Of a DNA stretch of 64,000 nucleotides, positions 61,379 through 64,000 are shown piece by piece (positions within the stretch are counted from its first letter, which is position 1; each line of letters begins with the position of its first letter). Origin of the DNA: Nocardioides phosphati (lineage in GTDB: Bacteria > Actinomycetota > Actinomycetes > Propionibacteriales > Nocardioidaceae); assembly GCF_014646375.1 (NCBI RefSeq), contig NZ_BMNI01000001.1, forward strand, positions 42,571 to 106,570, given 5' to 3'. The position numbers and the translations under genes are program-made. The notes beneath the pieces were generated by a model. That model made no database searches. It was not told the DNA's origin and was given only the letters and a program-made list of their open reading frames with translations.

Positions 61379-62073
61379 CACGGCATACCGTCGAACCGGA
61401 AGCCCACGCCACGGACAGTCGTGATCAGGCCACCCAGTCCGGCGGACTCGAGCTTCTGGCGCAGTCGCGCCATGGTCACGTCGAGGGTCTTGGTGGAGCC
61501 GAACCAGTTCTCGTCCCACACCGCGTCCATCAGCGCCTCGCGGGTCAGGACGGTGCCGCGGGAGCCCCAGAGCTGCGCGAGCAGGTCGAACTCCTTCTCG
61601 GTCAGCGCCAGCTCGCCCTCACGCGCCCAGGCACGGCGCGCGTCGCGGTCGACGCGGAGCCCGTGCACCGAGGGCGCCGAGGCCACGGAGGCCGAAGGTG
61701 CCGCACCCCGCGACGTACGCCGGAGGAGGGCGCGGGTGCGCGCCTGCAGCTCCGCCAGGCCGAACGGCTTGGCGAGGTAGTCGTCGGCCCCGACGTCGAG
61801 GCCGTCGACGCGATCGAGCTCGGAGGAACGCGCAGTCAGCATCAGCACGCCCCCGTCGTACCCGTTCTCGCGCAGTTGACGACACACCTCGAGGCCGTCG
61901 ATGTCCGGGAGCCCGAGGTCGAGCAGGACCAGGTCGATGCCGCCCTCAGCGACGCGCGCGAGCCCGTCGGCGCCGAGCGCGACGCGCGAGACCTCGTGGC
62001 CTTCCCTGGAGAGCGCACGCAGCAGCGGGGCGGCGACGTCGTCGTCCTCCATCACGAGCAGGCGGGCAGGCAC
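61378..62073 (-). CDS. OmpR-family response regulator
   Basis: A 231-residue regulator: receiver domain (about 1-115) with ARLLVMEDDD, phospho-acceptor Asp in LVLLDLGLPDIDG, and KPFGLAEL lysine; then a winged-helix DNA-binding domain (ALTEKEFDLLAQLWGSRGTV, TLDVTMARLRQKLE, TVRGVGFRF). I place the start at GTG 62073 because TATGCT (62086-62081) lies seven bases before it; the ATG at 62085 lies inside that -10 box. It precedes, and is coupled to, the truncated sensor kinase. Confidence 0.9.
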   Translation of the reverse strand: MPARLLVMEDDDVAAPLLRALSREGHEVSRVALGADGLARVAEGGIDLVLLDLGLPDIDGLEVCRQLRENGYDGGVLMLTARSSELDRVDGLDVGADDYLAKPFGLAELQARTRALLRRTSRGAAPSASVASAPSVHGLRVDRDARRAWAREGELALTEKEFDLLAQLWGSRGTVLTREALMDAVWDENWFGSTKTLDVTMARLRQKLESAGLGGLITTVRGVGFRFDGMP

Positions 62074-62080
62074 GTCCAGA

Positions 62081-62086
62081 AGCATA
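62081..62086 (-). promoter_or_regulatory. -10 box fixing the response-regulator start
   Basis: TATGCT on the minus strand, seven bases before GTG 62073. It overlaps the alternative ATG, which would then lie upstream of the mRNA. Confidence 0.6.
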
Positions 62087-62096
62087 GGGAAACCGG

Positions 62097-63887
62097 TCAG
62101 AAGTCACGGTCGATTGCTCCGGTCTCGGTGACCGGCGTGATCGCACAGGCGTGGCCGGTGGTCGAGGTGGCGGTGGCGGAGGGCGTCCAGACCATCGACG
62201 ACGGGTTGCCGCCGCGGGCACCGGTGCCGCTCGCGACCGTGCCCACCGTGACGGTCACGACGGTCGCAGGAGCCCCGTTGACGGTCGTCGCGGTCGCCGT
62301 CAGCGTCGCGTTGAACGTCTCGGTCTTGCTGGTCTTCACGTACTCCTGCTTCATGTTCACCGACCCCAGGGGCAGCACGGTGCCGCTGCGCAGCACGTCG
62401 AGCGTGTCGCCGGTGTTGCCCAGGCCGAGCAGGTTGCCGTCACGGGCGCGGAGCTGCACGGCGAGCGAGCCGCCGGTCCAGCCGGCGCTGATGCTGGTCG
62501 TCTGGAGGGTGCCGCCGTAGGTCAGCAGCAGCTGGTCGCCGGCGTCGATCTTGCCGGCCGTGGCGCCGCCGTTGACGGACTGCACGTCGAGCGCCCGGAA
62601 CGGGCTGTTGTCGACGCGGCGTCCGGTCACCAGCGCGGAGATCGTGGTGGCGGCGCGGCCGTCGAGTGCCACGGCGCGCAGGTCGTAGAGCCCGTCGGCG
62701 ACGGCCGTGGTGTCCCACGAGCAGGAGTACGGCGCGGTCGTGTCGGTGCAGAGGTCGGTCCAGGTGCCGGTGCCGGCGGGGGAGCGCTGGATCCGCACGT
62801 TGACGATGCCGCCGGTCGAGGAGGCGGTCGCGGCGACCGTCACCGTGCCGGTCAGGTACGAGCCGGGGTCCTCGACCGAGACCGAGGTGACGGTGTTGTC
62901 GACGACCCGGCTCGAGATCGCCGCGGAGGTCGCGGTGTTGCCGGCGAGGTCGGCGGCGACGGCACGGAACGAGTAGGTGCCGTCGGCGACCGCGGTGCTC
63001 GTCCAGCGGCACGTCGCGGTGTCGCCCGCCACGCACGCGGTGGTCCAGGTCGAGCTGCCGGACACGGCGTACTGGAAGGTGACGGAGGTGAGGCCCGAGC
63101 CGGAGTCGGAGGCGGTGGCGGCGAGCGTCACGGTGCCGCGCAGCGGCGTGCCCGGGTCGGTCATGGTGACCGTGGGGGCGACGTTGTCGACGGTGACGTC
63201 GGTCCACACCGCGGAGGTGTAGGTGGTCACGCCGACGACGGCGACGGCGCGCAGGTCGTAGTCCTGGCTGGTGACGGCGGTCGTCGCCCAGCTGCAGGAC
63301 AGCGCGGTGCCGACCCCGCTGCAGGCGGTGCGCCAGTTGTCGGCGCCGGCGGCGGAGTAGTCGATGCGCAGGGTCAGCGAGAGCAGGCCGGCGTTGTAGA
63401 CGTGGGCGCTCAGGGGGACCGTGCCGCGCAGGGTGTCGCCCGGGTTGTCGAGGACGACGAGCAGGTTGTTCGCGACGACGACGCTGACGGTGGACCACGT
63501 CGAGACCAGGCCGGAGCCGTCGGTCGCGCGGGAGCGGAGCGCCCAGCTGCCGTCGGCGACAGCGGTGGTGTTCCAGCTGCAGCTGTACGGCGCGGTGGTG
63601 TCGGTGCAGAGCGTGGACCACGAGCCGCCCGCGGGGAGGCCCTCGAAGGTGACCGAGGCGATGCCGGACTCGCCGTCGGAGGCTGAGGCGGTGAGAGTGA
63701 CGGTGCCCTTCAGGGGCGAGCCGGGGTCGGCAAGCGTGGCGGTCGGGGCGGTCCAGTCGGCCGCCGCGCGCACCGCGGCGGTCGCGCTCGAGGCCGCGAC
63801 GTACGTCGCCCCGGAGGTCGCCGGCATCGCGAACGTGCCCAGCAGGCCTGCGACGAGCAGGGCCAGCAGCAGCACGATGCGGTTCAC
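62097..63887 (-). CDS. secreted protein with four Ig-like repeats
   Basis: A 596-residue exported protein: signal peptide (MNRIVLLLALLVAGLLGTFA), then four repeats of about 90-95 residues, each beginning with a V/L-DPG(S/T)xLxGTVTL-type strand and containing a C...C-xW-TTAVxDGxYxLRA end, e.g. APYSCSWNTTAVADGSWALR and ATCRWTSTAVADGTYSFRA. A C-terminal domain (about 425-596) without repeats follows. Each repeat has two Cys that may pair. This layout is common in surface adhesins; no anchor motif is present. Confidence 0.85.
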   Translation of the reverse strand: MNRIVLLLALLVAGLLGTFAMPATSGATYVAASSATAAVRAAADWTAPTATLADPGSPLKGTVTLTASASDGESGIASVTFEGLPAGGSWSTLCTDTTAPYSCSWNTTAVADGSWALRSRATDGSGLVSTWSTVSVVVANNLLVVLDNPGDTLRGTVPLSAHVYNAGLLSLTLRIDYSAAGADNWRTACSGVGTALSCSWATTAVTSQDYDLRAVAVVGVTTYTSAVWTDVTVDNVAPTVTMTDPGTPLRGTVTLAATASDSGSGLTSVTFQYAVSGSSTWTTACVAGDTATCRWTSTAVADGTYSFRAVAADLAGNTATSAAISSRVVDNTVTSVSVEDPGSYLTGTVTVAATASSTGGIVNVRIQRSPAGTGTWTDLCTDTTAPYSCSWDTTAVADGLYDLRAVALDGRAATTISALVTGRRVDNSPFRALDVQSVNGGATAGKIDAGDQLLLTYGGTLQTTSISAGWTGGSLAVQLRARDGNLLGLGNTGDTLDVLRSGTVLPLGSVNMKQEYVKTSKTETFNATLTATATTVNGAPATVVTVTVGTVASGTGARGGNPSSMVWTPSATATSTTGHACAITPVTETGAIDRDF

Positions 63888-63959
63888 GACAGGGCCTCCG
63901 GGATGGTGCGACGGGTGGGTGTGATCGGGTCAGGTGAGAGGTGCGGAGGGGGTGCCCTG

Positions 63960-64000
63960 CGGTGCGGCGGTCCCCACACTTCCGAGGGACCGCCGCACCG
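63960..64000. terminator. strong hairpin at the window end
   Basis: Perfect 15-bp stem, 63960-63974 with 63986-64000, and an 11-base loop. It probably ends the transcript of a gene beyond the right edge of the window. Confidence 0.75.

Noticed and set aside
62097..63887. Plus-strand frames opposite the Ig-repeat protein
   Set aside because: They mirror the repeat periodicity of the real gene and have no start signals.

Overview
The window is chromosomal DNA from a high-GC actinobacterium, most likely Nocardioides or another member of the Nocardioidaceae. This rests on about 70% GC, many GTG starts, an RpfB/KsgA/IspE block, a gluABCD-type transporter, the miaB...miaA-dapF-hflX...lexA...nrdR-nrdJ order of Actinobacteria, a DUF6318-like lipoprotein, and many genes with a -10 box only 6-8 bases before the start codon (leaderless transcripts). 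I see no rRNA, tRNA, CRISPR array or insertion sequence.

Layout. 1-4.2 kb (minus): a secreted surface protein, a conserved protein of unknown function and a protein O-mannosyltransferase. 4.3-12 kb (plus): rsmI, an alpha/beta hydrolase, TatD, RpfB, KsgA, IspE and an ABC-F ATPase. 12-14.5 kb: a MarR regulator, a fatty-acid desaturase, a DUF4442 hotdog protein and an 11-mer-repeat LEA-like protein. 14.5-17.8 kb (minus): a complete glutamate-type ABC importer. 18-19.5 kb: miaB. 19.5-31.9 kb is an accessory region between miaB and miaA. It holds a truncated AbiEi-like gene between two REP-like palindromes, small proteins, two enzymes, and an apparent eight-gene minus-strand operon (22.2-31.4 kb). 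That operon encodes two related proteins with acidic N-termini and basic C-termini carrying four copies of an 18-residue motif, an HExxH protein, three unrecognised proteins, an M20 peptidase and a LuxR regulator. 31.9-45.2 kb: miaA, a LicD-like protein, a RibD-like reductase, dapF, hflX, an SGNH hydrolase, DUF2207/LemA, a secreted metzincin and a DinG-like helicase. 45.3-50 kb: two secreted proteins, a DD-carboxypeptidase, lexA and a LysM protein with three LexA-like boxes upstream. 50-53.6 kb: nrdR-nrdJ behind two NrdR boxes 31 bp apart and a DnaA box. 53.6-64 kb: a helicase remnant, a CorA-like/PH-domain pair, a Nudix hydrolase, a matrixin-like protease, a K+ channel, a secreted HNH nuclease, two excalibur proteins, a two-component pair whose kinase lacks an ATPase domain, and an Ig-repeat protein.

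Working together: RsmI and KsgA modify 16S rRNA; MiaA and MiaB act in sequence on tRNA A37; DapF and IspE feed peptidoglycan/lysine and isoprenoid synthesis; RpfB, the M15 peptidase and the LysM protein act on the wall; LexA and the LysM protein look like an SOS division checkpoint; NrdR controls the B12-dependent ribonucleotide reductase. The most novel part is the 22.2-31.4 kb operon.
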